The notes under the pieces are model-generated. The model was not told where the DNA came from and did not search any database. It saw nothing but the letters and a program-made list of their open reading frames with translations. Of a DNA stretch of 64,000 bases, positions 54,042 through 64,000 are shown in pieces. The first letter of the stretch is position 1, and every line of letters starts with the position of its first letter. The stretch is from assembly GCA_001910725.1 (NCBI GenBank), contig MJGA01000025.1, positions 124,001 through 188,000 of the forward strand. Direction: 5' to 3'. The translations under genes and the position numbers were made by a program. The DNA comes from Phanerodontia chrysosporium. Taxonomy: Eukaryota > Basidiomycota > Agaricomycetes > Polyporales > Phanerochaetaceae.

Positions 54042-55328
54042 ATGCCGAACCCAAAGCACCTCACCGAACGCATCTTCCAGTCTCCCTCAAAGTACATCCA
54101 GGGCCCGAATGCTATCAAGAACGCAGCAAAGTACCTCGACTCGATGGGTCGTGCACCGCTGCTGGCAGTCGATGATCTAGTGTACAACATCGGTGCGTGC
54201 CATCACACTCAGGCGATACGTTCGCGCTGACCCAGGAGAACAGCGGGCAAGCAGCTCGTAGAGGCTCTGGAGCAGGCCCAGTTCAAGGTCACCCGCGGCC
54301 GCTTCGGTGGGGAGGCGTCGACGCAAGAGATCGACAGGCTCGTGTCGCTCGGTAAGGACAACCAGACCGACTTCGTCATCGCCCTCGGCGGCGGCAAGAC
54401 CATCGACACCGCCAAGTGCGTCGCGGACCTCCTCAAGGTGCCCGTCGCGGTGCTCCCGACCACGGCGTCGACGGACGCGCCGTGCTCTGCGCTCTCCGTG
54501 ATCTACACGCCGGAGGGCTCGTTCGAGAAGTACACCTTCTACGACAAGAACCCGAACCTCGTCCTCGTCGACACGAGCGTCGTCGTCAAGGCCCCCGCGC
54601 GGTTCCTCGCCGCAGGCATCGGCGACGCGATCGCGACCAACATCGAGGCGCGCCAGGCGCGGCACAGTCCCAACTTTGGCGGGCTCCTCCCCACAGACCT
54701 CTCAGAGGCAATCGGCGCCAAATGCGAGGAGATCCTGCTCAAGTACGGCAAGCAGGCGTACGAGGCCAACAAGGCGGGCGCCCTCACGCCTGCGTTCGAG
54801 GCGGTCGTGGAGGCGAACACCCTGCTGTCAGGCCTCGGCTTTGAATCTGGAGGACTCGCTGCCGCTCATGCTGTACGCATTTCACTGTATGTACATCATC
54901 CATGGCTCATCTTGGCTCTATAGATCCACAACGGGTTCACTGCAATCCATGCATTGCATGGTCTTATGCACGGTGAAAAAGGCGAGTCTCCCATTGACTC
55001 GAGCTACGCTTGTTCGTAACTCATTCGGCTTCCAGTCGCCTTCGGTGTAGTTGCTCAACTCATTCTGAACGGCGCCGACTCCGAAGAGCTAGACCGCTAC
55101 ATCGGATTCATGCTGTCCGTCGACCTGCCTGTGACGTTCGAGCTCCTCGGAATCCCGAATGTCACAGACGAGGAAATTCGCTCGGTTGCCAAGCTTGCAT
55201 GTGCACCGAACGAGACCATCTGGAATATGGAGACCGCTATCAACGAGGACATTGTCTTCAATGCTATCAAGGGTGCGAACGCGGCTGGCGTGAGCTATAT
55301 CAAGCGTACCGGCTGGAAGAAGGAATGA
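54042..55328 (+). CDS. gldA: Glycerol dehydrogenase, iron-containing ADH family (GldA type)
   Basis: Exons 54042-54192, 54244-54872, 54924-54981 and 55036-55328 give 376 residues. Oxidises glycerol to dihydroxyacetone with NAD in its characterised bacterial relatives. Visible: NAD-binding ALGGGKTIDTAKCVADLL, TTASTDAPCSALSVIYTPEG, and the three metal ligands expected in the family: Asp in LAAGIGDAIATNIEA, His in GGLAAAHAIHNGF, His in LHGLMHGEKVAFG. No targeting signal, so cytosolic. The third intron begins with GC instead of GT (54982-55035). The protein looks much like bacterial GldA, so an ancient transfer is possible, but fungal introns show it is long resident. Confidence 0.92.
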
Positions 55329-55848
55329 GAACCTCCCTTGGTTGCGTCGGGCAACTGTAGAGTACTTGTATACTAGATGTCGTGTATCAGAATCCAAGGA
55401 AATTATACGATTAGCGAAGCCTTTGAACCCGTTCGGACGTTCTAACGTTGCAGAAGCTTTGTAGATGACCCACACTGCTTGTGCACCTTCTGTCTAGGTA
55501 GAAAGTTGACTTTTTTCTCCAGGTATGCACAGGCCCGCACCCTTGCCGCGCATAGCGCCAAGCCACCGCCAGCCGATCGCGTCGAGGACGGCATCAAACA
55601 TAGCACCTGGACACACATCCCCGAAGAGGCAAGTAACCAGGAACGGCACCGCCACATCTGCACGGACACACAAACATGCGTCCTCATTCCGTAGTCAGAA
55701 GACACAAAAGGCGTGCGACAGCCCTCGACAAGAGCCCGGGTCCCGCACTCCATCCGCAATGGCAAGACAAAGCGTGATCCCGAAGTCCCGACATCTCGTT
55801 GGCGGCCAGGAGCAGCGCGCAGCACGGCGCGCCGACGCCGATGCGGCC
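55329..55848. other. Intergenic between convergent genes
   Basis: 520 bp shared by the 3' ends of gldA (plus) and the secreted-protein gene (minus). Small frames without features. Confidence 0.5.
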
Positions 55849-56369
55849 TCACTGGATCTGCACGGGCGTGTACGCGTAGAAGTTGCTCGGCTTGCCCTTC
55901 TGCAGCGGCGGTCAGCGCTGCCGTCGGGCGCGACGGGGGGAGCGCGGGAGGGACTCACGGAGGGGAACGAGCCCTTCTTGCCGACGTAGAGGTTGCCCTT
56001 GCCCTTCGGGAAGCTCGGCGGGATGCGCACGTTGTACTGCTTCTGCTGGAAGTTCTGGTGGTGCTGGAACGCAGACTCGTCGAAGAAGCTGCCCGAGAAG
56101 AGGATGACCTCCTCGAGGAAGAACTCGTCGAACAGCGCGATCTCGATCTCCTGCTCGACGATGTCGACGATGTTCTGCGCAGCGCACGCACGCACGCGTC
56201 AGCGGTCCGCGCGCGGCGAGCGCATCGCGGGTGTACTCACGAACTCGAAGAGGTCCAGGTTGAAGAACTGGTTGCGGTGGAGGATGTCGTTGGACTTCGG
56301 GAAGTTGAAGCCGTAGTTGCCTGCGTATGCGGAGGCAGCGAGGGCGGCAAAAACCCAGAGGAACTTCAT
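55849..56369 (-). CDS. Small secreted protein of unknown function
   Basis: Exons 56241-56369, 55959-56174 and 55849-55899 give 131 residues with consistent phase-0 introns. Signal peptide MKFLWVFAALAASAYA, then NYGFNFPKSNDILHRNQFF, an acidic hydrophobic middle (IVEQEIEIALFDEFFLEEVI), and a basic Gly/Lys/Pro C-terminus (PPSFPKGKGNLYVGKKGSF) ending YTPVQIQ. No cysteines, no GPI tail. A TATA box (TATAAAAAG) lies about 95 bp upstream on the minus strand (56462-56470), as for other strongly expressed secreted proteins here. I do not recognise the family; it may be a fungal small secreted protein or effector-like product. Confidence 0.75.
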
Positions 56370-57769
56370 GGCTTAAGTAGCGCGGGAGCGGCGTGACGCA
56401 GCGGCGAGGGGTCTCTCAACGGGTGGCTGAGAGGCTGAAGAGTGTAGTTCGAGTATGCCGCCTTTTTATATGCTTTCGGCGTGGGACCCTGGAACACTTT
56501 CAAGGTAGAGCGTGGGGCACGTTAGGTGTAGCAGACCGGATCGCCAGGGGCGCGTCAGGGAGTGCCCACCGGGTAGACGGGATGTGACAGGAACACTACG
56601 GCTAGCTAGAGGCTTCTCAGCCACTTCTCTCGCCTGTTTCGACCCGCAAATGGCAGCCGTTCGTGACCTGGGCCCCAGGACCCAGAACGTGGGTTTGACG
56701 CGTTGCAGGGCAACCAAACGTCGTGCGGTCACTGCTTGGGCTCAGCACGTCAGTCAGGGCCGGACGCGACGTGCTCGTAGACGGCTAGGAGCGAGGTCGA
56801 GTACGCGTTCGAACGCGGAGGTACGCCTTGAGACCGCGCTACTGCGTTTCGACTGCCGCCGCTGTTCGTGGTGCTTGACGACGGGCTGCTGCACCAATCA
56901 CCCATACATATAGCTATAATGCTTCCGCTAGATCTAGGTACTCACAGAAGCAAGCCTCAGATCGCTCGAGCCCGAGCTGATGGGGCTCGCGAGTTGGAGA
57001 GGTCCTCGTGTACGTGATCTGTTTTTGCCTTTGCGATGCACATTGCCGGATCTAGACGGAGTTTGGCAGTGTGTGTCCTCAAACGGTGCAGTTCTGGAGG
57101 CCACAACGAGTCAACAACACACCGTCAAAGTGCTGACCCTTACCTCGTCTCCCTGAACAGCATCGCGAGCCCAGACCCGTCTGTCCGCGCAAACCTCCGA
57201 AGGCGAACGTGCCCTTGGCGCGAGTTTCGAGCGGGTACCGTGCGCGTGGCAGGGCACCCGTACTTGCGCTGTGCCGTGCGAGAGCGCGCCCCTTGGCCGT
57301 GAGGGGCGAACCGCCCCCGACGGCGCGGCTGTCCTAGGGCCGTCCGGCGCAGCGTTTCATGCGCGCGCTGCCCGCCCAACGCTCCACAGCCCTGGCAGCG
57401 CTCGGTCAGCGCAGACGGTGCCGGCGGCAGGACTCGGTGCTGTGCATTGCCGGCCGACGCGACCACCTTCTGCGCGAGGCGGTGGCCTCCCCTAAGGCCC
57501 TCGACGCGAGCGCCGTTCTCGGAGGGCGCAAGTCCATGCGTGGGATCTGCGGTGGGCCGATGCCCCCTCTCGTGCGCACCCGCCGTGCATGGTCCACGTA
57601 GCGTGTGAACAGGGCCGCTCTCCCCGCGGGCCGTCCCCAGGCCAGCCTCGAAATAGTCGAACCTTCGCCTAATGCGCCTCCATCAGCCGTAGAGTACATA
57701 GGCTATCCCGAGCGGTCTGATGCCGCCCATTAGCCTACCGCCGCGATCACGGCGCGGCAGCGGAGAGCA
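56370..57769. other. Intergenic with GC-rich stretch
   Basis: Promoter of the secreted-protein gene at its left end, then about 1.3 kb with a GC-rich block at 57170-57620 whose open frames on both strands look like composition shadows. No gene recognised. Confidence 0.45.
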
Positions 57770-57939
57770 AATGGCGAATACAGCCCCCAGCGCAGACGGA
57801 GGTCTGCTCGCCGACGGCGCCAACGCGCTTTTGGTGGTGTATAAAATGCCCTGCGCAAAGCCCGGTTATACATCATCCAGCGCATCTCCACTCGAATAAT
57901 CACGCAGCTACTCACGAACTAATTCGCCTTCTAATAACA
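57770..57939 (+). promoter_or_regulatory. Promoter of Kre9-like copy 2
   Basis: TATAAAAT at 57840-57847, 100 bp before the ATG. GCGAATACAGCC (near 57774) and GACGGCGCCAAC (near 57815) recur from the promoter at 478-652 in the same order. Confidence 0.6.
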
Positions 57940-58497
57940 ATGAAGTTCATCGCTGTCGTCGCCGCTCTCGTTGCTACTGCCTTCGCGCAGGGCATCAGCC
58001 TCGGAGCCCCTGCTGCGAACTCGACGGTGTACCCCGGCCAGTGGGTGACGGTCGAGGTCGACAAGCCGGTGCGTTTCACTCCCCGCAGTGACGTCAGCGC
58101 AGCAGACTGACCTGGCCGCAGGACACACTCACCGGGTCGACCGAGGTCGCGCTCGTGCTTACGATGACGCCATGCCCGTCCGCCGGCTGCGACGCGCCCG
58201 GCTTCGACGCGACGCAGCGCCTCGGCAGCGTCCTCTACAACGGCCCCTACAACCCGCAGTTCCACCCCGAGGCCGGCGTCGGCAAGCCCCCTCACCAGAA
58301 CTTCTCCGTCCCCATCCCGACGTCGTACACCGCCGGCCAGGACGTCGTCCTTGTAGCGACCACCTCAACCTTGTCGGAGTAAGTGATCCTTTGAACGGGC
58401 GTCGTATCTGGTGTTGACGAATGTTATTCCAGGCCGGCCCTATGCTAACCTTGAGTACAGGCAGCTTCCCCTGAAGGTGGTTGCGCAACCGTACTAG
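57940..58497 (+). CDS. Small secreted Kre9/KNH-like protein, copy 2
   Basis: Exons 57940-58068, 58122-58378 and 58461-58497, 140 residues. Signal peptide MKFIAVVAALVATAFA, then ISLGAPAANSTVYPGQWVTV, STEVALVLTMTPCPSAGC and YNPQFHPEAGVGKPPHQNF, matching copy 1 at 653-1205 over its length. The third exon is chosen because CTAAC followed by TACAG at 58460 is a good branch and acceptor pair and keeps phase (SEQLPLKVVAQPY). An earlier AG at about 58433 would restore the AGP... segment seen in copy 1 but is out of phase by one base. Function unknown, secretion likely. Confidence 0.78.
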
Positions 58498-58860
58498 GCA
58501 ATCTTGGCGGCCCTCCGTCTACGGACTCATGACTTCACGGACTCACGGACTCACGGACTCCGTACCTGTAGCATGTCGATCGTTTAAGTATTTACAGGGC
58601 TCTCCGCGGATCTCCTGCGAAGATGAAGCACATACTGGTATAATGATAATGCACCCCATTATTTCTGACACTCTGACTGTGGACGTCCGAGGCACGTGCG
58701 AGGGAGTGGTTTGCAACGTAGTCCTGCGCGAACTTGGCGTTCACCATCACTGATGGCAGTGATCTTGATGGATGATGCGCTGATGCGCCAAGCGCAAAGT
58801 CAACGTCGCTTTCGTTGGTTGAACCAGAACTAGTCTCGCCATCCTCGACGCTTGCTAAAC
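58498..58860. other. Intergenic
   Basis: 363 bp, including a short tandem repeat of GGACTCAC units at 58530-58560. No gene seen. Confidence 0.5.
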
Positions 58861-59788
58861 ATGCTCACTAGTCTAGAGCCCAAGAGGCTTGTACTATCAT
58901 TGCCGCCGCTCTGTCCAGCCATGTCGCACTTGCGATGCCGTCGGCGAACACAACCGACGCAGGCCTCCAAGGAGGACGTGCACCATTTGCTCGCACACTC
59001 CAACCACTGTGGTTCACAGTATCCATACAAACCTGGAAGGTGCACCTCTATTCGAACTTCTGTTGAGACCTTGTTCTGACCCAGCATACTTCAGGCCGTT
59101 ATATGGTGCGGCACCGCACTCGAACTCGCATCCGAATGCATCGAAGGCGTCCAACATCGTTCCCTCATGGCGCCGCGACGATAGCACGCCCAGCTTTATA
59201 GGACTGGCCACGCTTGCCGCTGGTGCTGCAGCCAATTGCTGGCCGGAGAGCACTTGGGCCTTGCGGTGCATTCCCTGTGCTTCTCGCCCGGCCGGCAGGA
59301 AGCAAGCTTCTCTACCTGCCAAAGACGGTGACAATCCCCACCAGAGACGCTACAGTCGCGGATCGGCTGCCCAGCAGGATCCGCCCGTCCAGTATGCTCT
59401 CCGTCAGACCATGTCTTGGTGACCAGCGGACCATACCGATACTTGCGACACCCTATGCTCGCAGCATTTTACGCAGGACTGCTCGGGAGTGCATTGTTCT
59501 ATTTGTCGCGTTCTTCTCCGCTGCATTCTTCGTATCTTTTGCTCGAGCGACGCTATCCAACGGTTGTTTTCTCGCGGCTTGTGCCAGCCCGTGATAGACT
59601 ATATGACTTGTTCAGATACGGCATGGTGCGGCCTTGGAGCAGGCGCATCTTGCGCTTTTCTTCTGAGCACTTTTCTTCACTTTCGAAGGCTGATCGAAGT
59701 AGAAGAGTCAGCATTGCTCTCTCGTTTCGGACACCAGTGGAAGGCCTATCGATGGAGTGTTCGAGGCGCCATGTTTCCTAGAATATGA
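58861..59788 (+). pseudogene. Isoprenylcysteine methyltransferase-like protein, frame broken
   Basis: Pieces in consecutive frames resemble fungal ICMT/Ste14-like membrane proteins: an N-terminal hydrophobic segment (EACTIIAAALSSHVALAMP), AVIWCGTALELASE after an intron ending at about 59094, SFIGLATLAAGAAANCW, the family motif VTSGPYRYLRHPMLAAFYAG near 59419, and the typical end ESALLSRFGHQWKAYRWSV then RGAMFPRI with the stop at 59786. These enzymes methylate prenylated C-terminal cysteines in the ER membrane. Frame changes near 59150 and 59260-59390 do not all coincide with good introns, so it is either a decaying gene or suffers from small sequence errors. The first ATG is unresolved. Confidence 0.5.
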
Positions 59789-60144
59789 CCTCCAGTATAT
59801 GCAGCCTCAAATGTATGGCGTATCGCGTTCCTGAGCAGTAGACGGGAACTAAGCTTTCCATGTTCTATAAATATGAACGGCGGCGTTGTGGCGGTCGGTT
59901 AGTTTCAAAGAGCCCGGATCGACAGTGAGCGGTGCCACCAAAACAGGCAAAGTGCGGGACGTGTGCAAAGTACACGACACGCACTCGGGAAGAGATGCAA
60001 AGGAACGTAGATTTCAATGAAGTCCATACACAGTATAAACTAATGCTGTCCGCAATAAAATAGTATGTCAACCGCAAAAGCAGCTACCACCTGGGTAACG
60101 AGAGAACAAAGTGTCCGCTAGTATAATCAATGCGAATGACCCTT
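59789..60144. other. Intergenic between convergent genes
   Basis: 356 bp of mixed, rather AT-rich sequence holding two 3' UTRs. Nothing else seen. Confidence 0.5.
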
Positions 60145-61454
60145 TTATGCGCGGAAGAAACCACCGTCGCCGCCATCGCCGCCATTGCCGGCAATAACAG
60201 TGCCGCCGTTGGCGTTGCCGCCAATAGCAATGCCACCGTTAGCTCCGCTGGCGTTGCCGCCGTTGCCGCCGTTCCTCCGCTGCCGAAGAAACCACCGTCG
60301 CCGCCGCGGCCGCCATCGCCGCCCTGGACACGGCCGCCGTTCGCGTTGCCGCCTATGAACAGACATGGTCAGGAGACTGGCACTGTGCACGTGCGAGACG
60401 AAGCTCACCGATAGCGATGCCGCCGTTGCCTCCGGTAGCGTTGCCACCGTCGCCGCCGTCTCCTCCGCTGCCGAAGAAGCCGCCGTCGCCGCCGTCGCCG
60501 CCGTCTCCGGCCTTGACGTGGCCGCCGTTCGCGTTGCCACCTGAAAGCGCAGTGAAGGTCAGCCGCCGCCCGCCTGCGCTGCATAGTGTGAGAAAGCTTA
60601 CCAATAGCAATACCGCCGTTGCGCCGCTAGCGTTGCCGCCCTTGCCACCGTCTCCGCCGTCGCCGAACCCGAATCCACTGCCGAATCCGCTGAAGCGGTT
60701 TCCGCGGCGGAAGAAGTCACTGTCGCCGCCGTCGCCGCCGTCACCGCCCTGTACGGTGCCGCCGTTCGCGTTGCCGAAGATGGCGAGGCCGCCGTTTGCA
60801 CCGTTGGCGTTGCCGCCGTCGCCGCCGTGGCCGCCGGAGCCAAAGAAGAAGCCATCGCCTCCATCTCCGCCGTCGCCGCCCTTGACGTGGCCGCCGTTGG
60901 CGTTACCGACTGCAGAAAGAGGCTGTTAGAGGAGCGTCGTGTACGCCAGCAGCAAAGGTTAACTCACGGATAGCGAGACCGCCGTTGCCTCCGCGAGCGT
61001 TGCCGCCATCGCCGCCATCGCCGCCGTCACTGCTGAAGTTGTCGAAGAAACCGCGGCGGCGGCGGAAGAAGTCGCTGTCGCCACCGTCGCCGCCGTCGCC
61101 TCCCTGAACCCGGCCGCCGTTCGCGTTACCGAGGATGGCAATGCCGCCGTTTGCACCGTTGGCGTTGCCGCCGTCGCCTCCGTGGCCGCCGAGCCGAAGA
61201 AGAAGCCATCGCCTCCATCTCCGCCGTCGCCTCCCTTCACATGACCGCCGTTTGCGTTGCCGACTGCAGAAAGAGGCCGTTAGAGAAGCGTCGATGTACG
61301 CCAGCAGCAAAGGTAACTCACGGATAGCGAGGCCGCCGTTGCCTCCACGAGCGTTACCGCCGTCACCGCCGTCACCGCCGCTGGGGAACGGGGCACCAAG
61401 GACAGACGAGAGGGTAGCCGCGAGGATGAAGAAGTTGACGAGTGAGCCGCGCAT
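60145..61454 (-). CDS. Secreted Gly/Asp/Asn-repeat protein built from repeated exons
   Basis: Starts at 61454 with signal peptide MRGSLVNFFILAATLSSVLG, then APFPSGGDGGDGGNARGG. The rest is a series of modules of the type GNANGG-x-V-x-GGDGGDGGDG, FFFGS or FFRRR, GGHGGDGGNANGANGG and IAI. Introns of about 55-65 bp with GT...AG ends fall at the same place in each module, right after the GLAI/GIAI codons, and the intron sequences at about 60903-60966 and 61261-61321 are themselves similar, so whole exon-intron units were duplicated. Stop at 60145 (DGGFFRA). At least three modules have lost one base (near 61195, 60625 and 60270), making the frame change; by comparison with sister modules these look like errors or recent mutations. 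Asp/Asn/Gly repeats could bind calcium or form an extended matrix protein; that is inference. Confidence 0.75.
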
Positions 61455-63628
61455 GTTGAACTATTGAAAGGGTCGCTTGATAGATAAATAATAGCGAATA
61501 AGGGGTGCGATAGATATACGACTGGTCGAATATAAGTTGGAAAGCGCGAAAGTGAGGAAAATGCCAGAGGCGTCCGGCAGTGGGAAGATGGGGGTTCCTG
61601 GCCTTTGGCCGTCCACCTCTTATACGCCAGAGGATTGGATATTCTCCCAGCCTTGCCATCGGTAAAACGCGATCGTGCGTCAGGCTGAGCGTGCGGCCAC
61701 TCTTCGGACAGCCATCCGTGCGTCCTGTTTTGGCAGAGAGGGCGTTGTGGAACTTCTGGCGCGGGCGTGCTCTTGGCTGGAATGAGAGTCACGGCATAGC
61801 CGCCACTCGTGTGTGAAACACGAAAACGCCTCCCATTCCGATACACGACCTCGCGGAAGAGAATCCTCGAGCTCGGTGCGGAGCATTCTGGATGCCATCC
61901 GGTAACGGACCCTGGCTGACTGGAGGTGATACCTTCTAAGCTGGTCGACGCGGCCTCCGCTTCGTGCTCCATGTCCTTGTGCTGACAGGGGCGTCGAGAA
62001 TGGTTCGGCGACCGTTTCACAGCGCAGCGGCGCTTCCGCGCGCAAGCGCTTGCGACGCCTTTCCGCGCAGTGAAGGGACTTTCAGGGACCCGTCAGCATC
62101 GACGGCGGAGACAGACGGCCAGAAGCGCACCTACAGCCTTCTCGCGTGCGCCAAGGATCTGCTGGCGATGCACGACATTGTTTCCCGCCGGGGGAGGGCG
62201 AATCCCCCGGGGGTTTCGGCAGTGCCACGTCCCGCGCCACCTGCTCGTGTGCACGCGTGGGGGGCCCAGTGGCCCACGCCGTCTGGGCCTCTCCGACTGC
62301 GTCCGTCGCCCGCCCCGGGCAGCACGCGACAGGCTCCACTGCGGTGTCGCGCGAAGCCTGGCCTCTTGCAAATTGCGCCCCAGCAGCCGTCGTGTCTCGG
62401 CGTCCACGCGAGCACCATCAGGTTCCTCCGCTGCCGCCTGGGACACCGGCGGGGGCAATGAGAAACGCGGGGGCGCGGCGTGGGAGTGCGTGCGCGTCCT
62501 CGGCGACGGTACGCACGTCACCTCGGGCGCGGGGGGCGGCCCGCGAGGGCTGCCCGCGTCAGAAGCACGCGCGACCGCGCGCGCGCCCCCTCCACATGTG
62601 GCGAGACCCCACCGTGTGCACGCGCGGCCTGCGGATGAAGCACGGCCTTGCGCACCGGCCCTCTGCGCCCTGTCGGCGGCCTTGTCTCGGATGGGCCCCC
62701 ACGCGCGCCATCGGGCCCCAATGGCCACCCATGAGTCAACGGGCGCACGTCTATGACGCTCAGGAGCTCTGCGCCAGGCATGGCCTGCGCTCCGTCTCGC
62801 AGCACCGCCGTCGCCCTCGCGCAATGCTGGCCCGGCGCAACGACAAAGACCGACAGCGCGCACCCACAGACTGTGCGAAAATTGCTGGGCTTATTGGGCT
62901 GCGGGCTGTGTCTGCGACGGGTTACGACGGAGCGTCGGCTTGCCCGCCACATATGCGCCTGCCCGAGGGGTCGTGCTTCACTCCGCGGTGAACCACCAAA
63001 CCCCCGGGTCTCGCGGACATCTGCAAGTGAAATGCCTCCGTCACAAGAGGCGCAGGACAATTTGGGGCATGAGCAACTGGAATACAAACTGGGTAAACAC
63101 GAGACTTCACCTTCACGAATAAACCCCCCTATTACTCAGCTTTCAAATCTCCGGGCAGTTCCCGACCTGCTGTGCTGCTTGAAAGCTCGAAGGGTTGAGG
63201 CTGAAGCAGAACGCAACCAAGGTCATCTCCGTAATCCTCGTGGTCGAAAGCGGAAGAAGCAGGGCGGCAGGAAAGACGAAAAACATGTCTCGCGTGCCAA
63301 CAAAGCGCCCGGAAGGGCTGAGACTTACTGTACAAAGACCCGAACAATTCACTTTTTGCATTCATCTCAAGAGTTCGTCGTTACAAAAGAGTACAGGAGA
63401 AAGGTAAAGCGGATGGGGATAAAAGAGGATACTAGTGTTGATGACAGCGGCCTGACGTAAGTCTATCATAACTGAGAGGGAACTTGGATTACGAATGAGA
63501 CTGCGAGACTTCGAGAGGCAGACACAGGCGCGTATTCATCATCCGCGGGCGTGACGCCGACCCGCTCGGGACATGCAGTCGCGGCCCGACAGAGAACTTG
63601 TCTGAGTACGGGACTCGGCGAGATGCAT
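61455..63628. other. Intergenic with GC-rich block
   Basis: Promoter of the repeat protein (61455-61650), then from about 62050 to 63000 a GC-rich block whose long frames on both strands (up to 281 codons) are Arg/Pro/Ala/His-rich shadows without domains. The 63000-63628 part is AT-richer and probably includes the 3' UTR of aconitase. No gene recognised. Confidence 0.45.
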
Positions 63629-64000
63629 TTACTGCTGAGCCCTCTTGGCCATCTGTAGAAACATCAGAACACGTCCGAACGATTCTTGCCGTGATGTACT
63701 CACCAGGTTGAGGGCAGAGCCGGCCTTGAACCACTCAATCTGGCCCTCGTTGAACGAGTGCGCGAGAGGGATCTCCTCCTTGCTGCCATCCTCGTGCTTG
63801 AGAACGAGGGTCAGGTTCTTGCCGGGCGCGAAGGACTCGAGGCCGAGAATGTCAACACGGTCGCTGGGGCGGACCTTGTCGTAGTCGTCGGGGTTGACGA
63901 AGGTGAGCGCGAGCATACCCTGCTTCTTAAGGTTGGTCTCATGGATACGGGCGAACGAGCGAGTGATGATAGCAAGACCACCGAGGAAGCGGGGCTCGAG
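63629..64000 (-). CDS. ACO1: Mitochondrial aconitase, C-terminal part
   Basis: The gene enters from the right edge of the window. The visible C-terminus reads [78 protein letters not shown] 51-bp intron (63653-63703) is in frame and its removal gives MAKRAQQ as the end, with the stop at 63629. Aconitase isomerises citrate to isocitrate in the TCA cycle; this is the swivelling C-terminal domain. The iron-sulphur cysteines and the transit peptide lie outside the window. Confidence 0.93.
   Translation of the reverse strand, partial: LEPRFLGGLAIITRSFARIHETNLKKQGMLALTFVNPDDYDKVRPSDRVDILGLESFAPGKNLTLVLKHEDGSKEEIPLAHSFNEGQIEWFKAGSALNLVSTSRQESFGRVLMFLQMAKRAQQ

Noticed and set aside
62070..62991. Overlapping 228- and 281-codon frames
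   Set aside because: GC-rich shadows on both strands without start context, introns or domains.

Overview
The window looks like a basidiomycete fungus, most likely a wood-decay Agaricomycete close to Polyporales. Genes are broken by many introns of about 50-60 bp with GT...AG ends, the coding regions are GC-rich, and the repeats are Ty3/gypsy chromoviruses. The clade is an inference; no marker gene was searched.

Left arm (1-29.4 kb). Small secreted Kre9/KNH-like protein (653-1205,+); F-box protein (1616-2910,-); Avl9 secretory protein (3608-6937,+); acetyl-CoA synthetase (7156-9610,-); about 5 kb with only doubtful coding scraps; base-exchange type phosphatidylserine synthase (14863-17088,+); a 4.4-kb very GC-rich block without a convincing gene; Zn2Cys6 regulator (21467-22859,+); tRNA-like pol III promoter remnant (about 24.0 kb); TANGO2/NRDE protein (24390-25489,+); Kre9/KNH-domain secreted protein (27261-27919,-), divergent from a second F-box gene (28200,+).

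Middle (29.4-51.7 kb) is a nest of LTR retrotransposons. An outer gypsy chromovirus in minus orientation (29389-51677, 694-bp LTRs, 5-bp target duplication CGCTT) sits inside the second F-box gene, whose last codons resume in frame at 51683. Its own pol gene is split by a 14.6-kb inner complex (33167-47746, target duplication GTCGG) built from two copies of another chromovirus with 600-bp LTRs. The second copy inserted into the first (target duplication CCTTC), and the arrangement is best explained by a later inversion between the two. The inner family encodes an ORF ahead of gag, gag, and a pol ending in integrase, chromodomain and a full dUTPase domain. Both families have a primer-binding site matching their own predicted transcript start, as in Tf1-type self-priming. 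The two inner copies carry complementary defects: one lacks reverse transcriptase, the other lacks protease and has an integrase frameshift.

Right arm (51.7-64 kb). C2H2 zinc-finger protein (52435-53376,+); glycerol dehydrogenase of the iron-ADH family (54042-55328,+); small secreted protein of unknown function (55849-56369,-); second copy of the Kre9-like secreted protein with a shared promoter module (57940-58497,+); a damaged isoprenylcysteine methyltransferase-like gene (about 58.86-59.79 kb,+); secreted Gly/Asp/Asn-repeat protein made of repeated exons (60145-61454,-); and the 3' end of mitochondrial aconitase (63629-64000,-).

Ordinary metabolic genes (ACS, aconitase, GldA, PS synthase) are mixed with fast-evolving secreted and F-box paralogues. 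Several genes show isolated 1-nt frame losses in G/C-rich stretches, which look more like consensus errors than biology; spliced models below should be read with that in mind.
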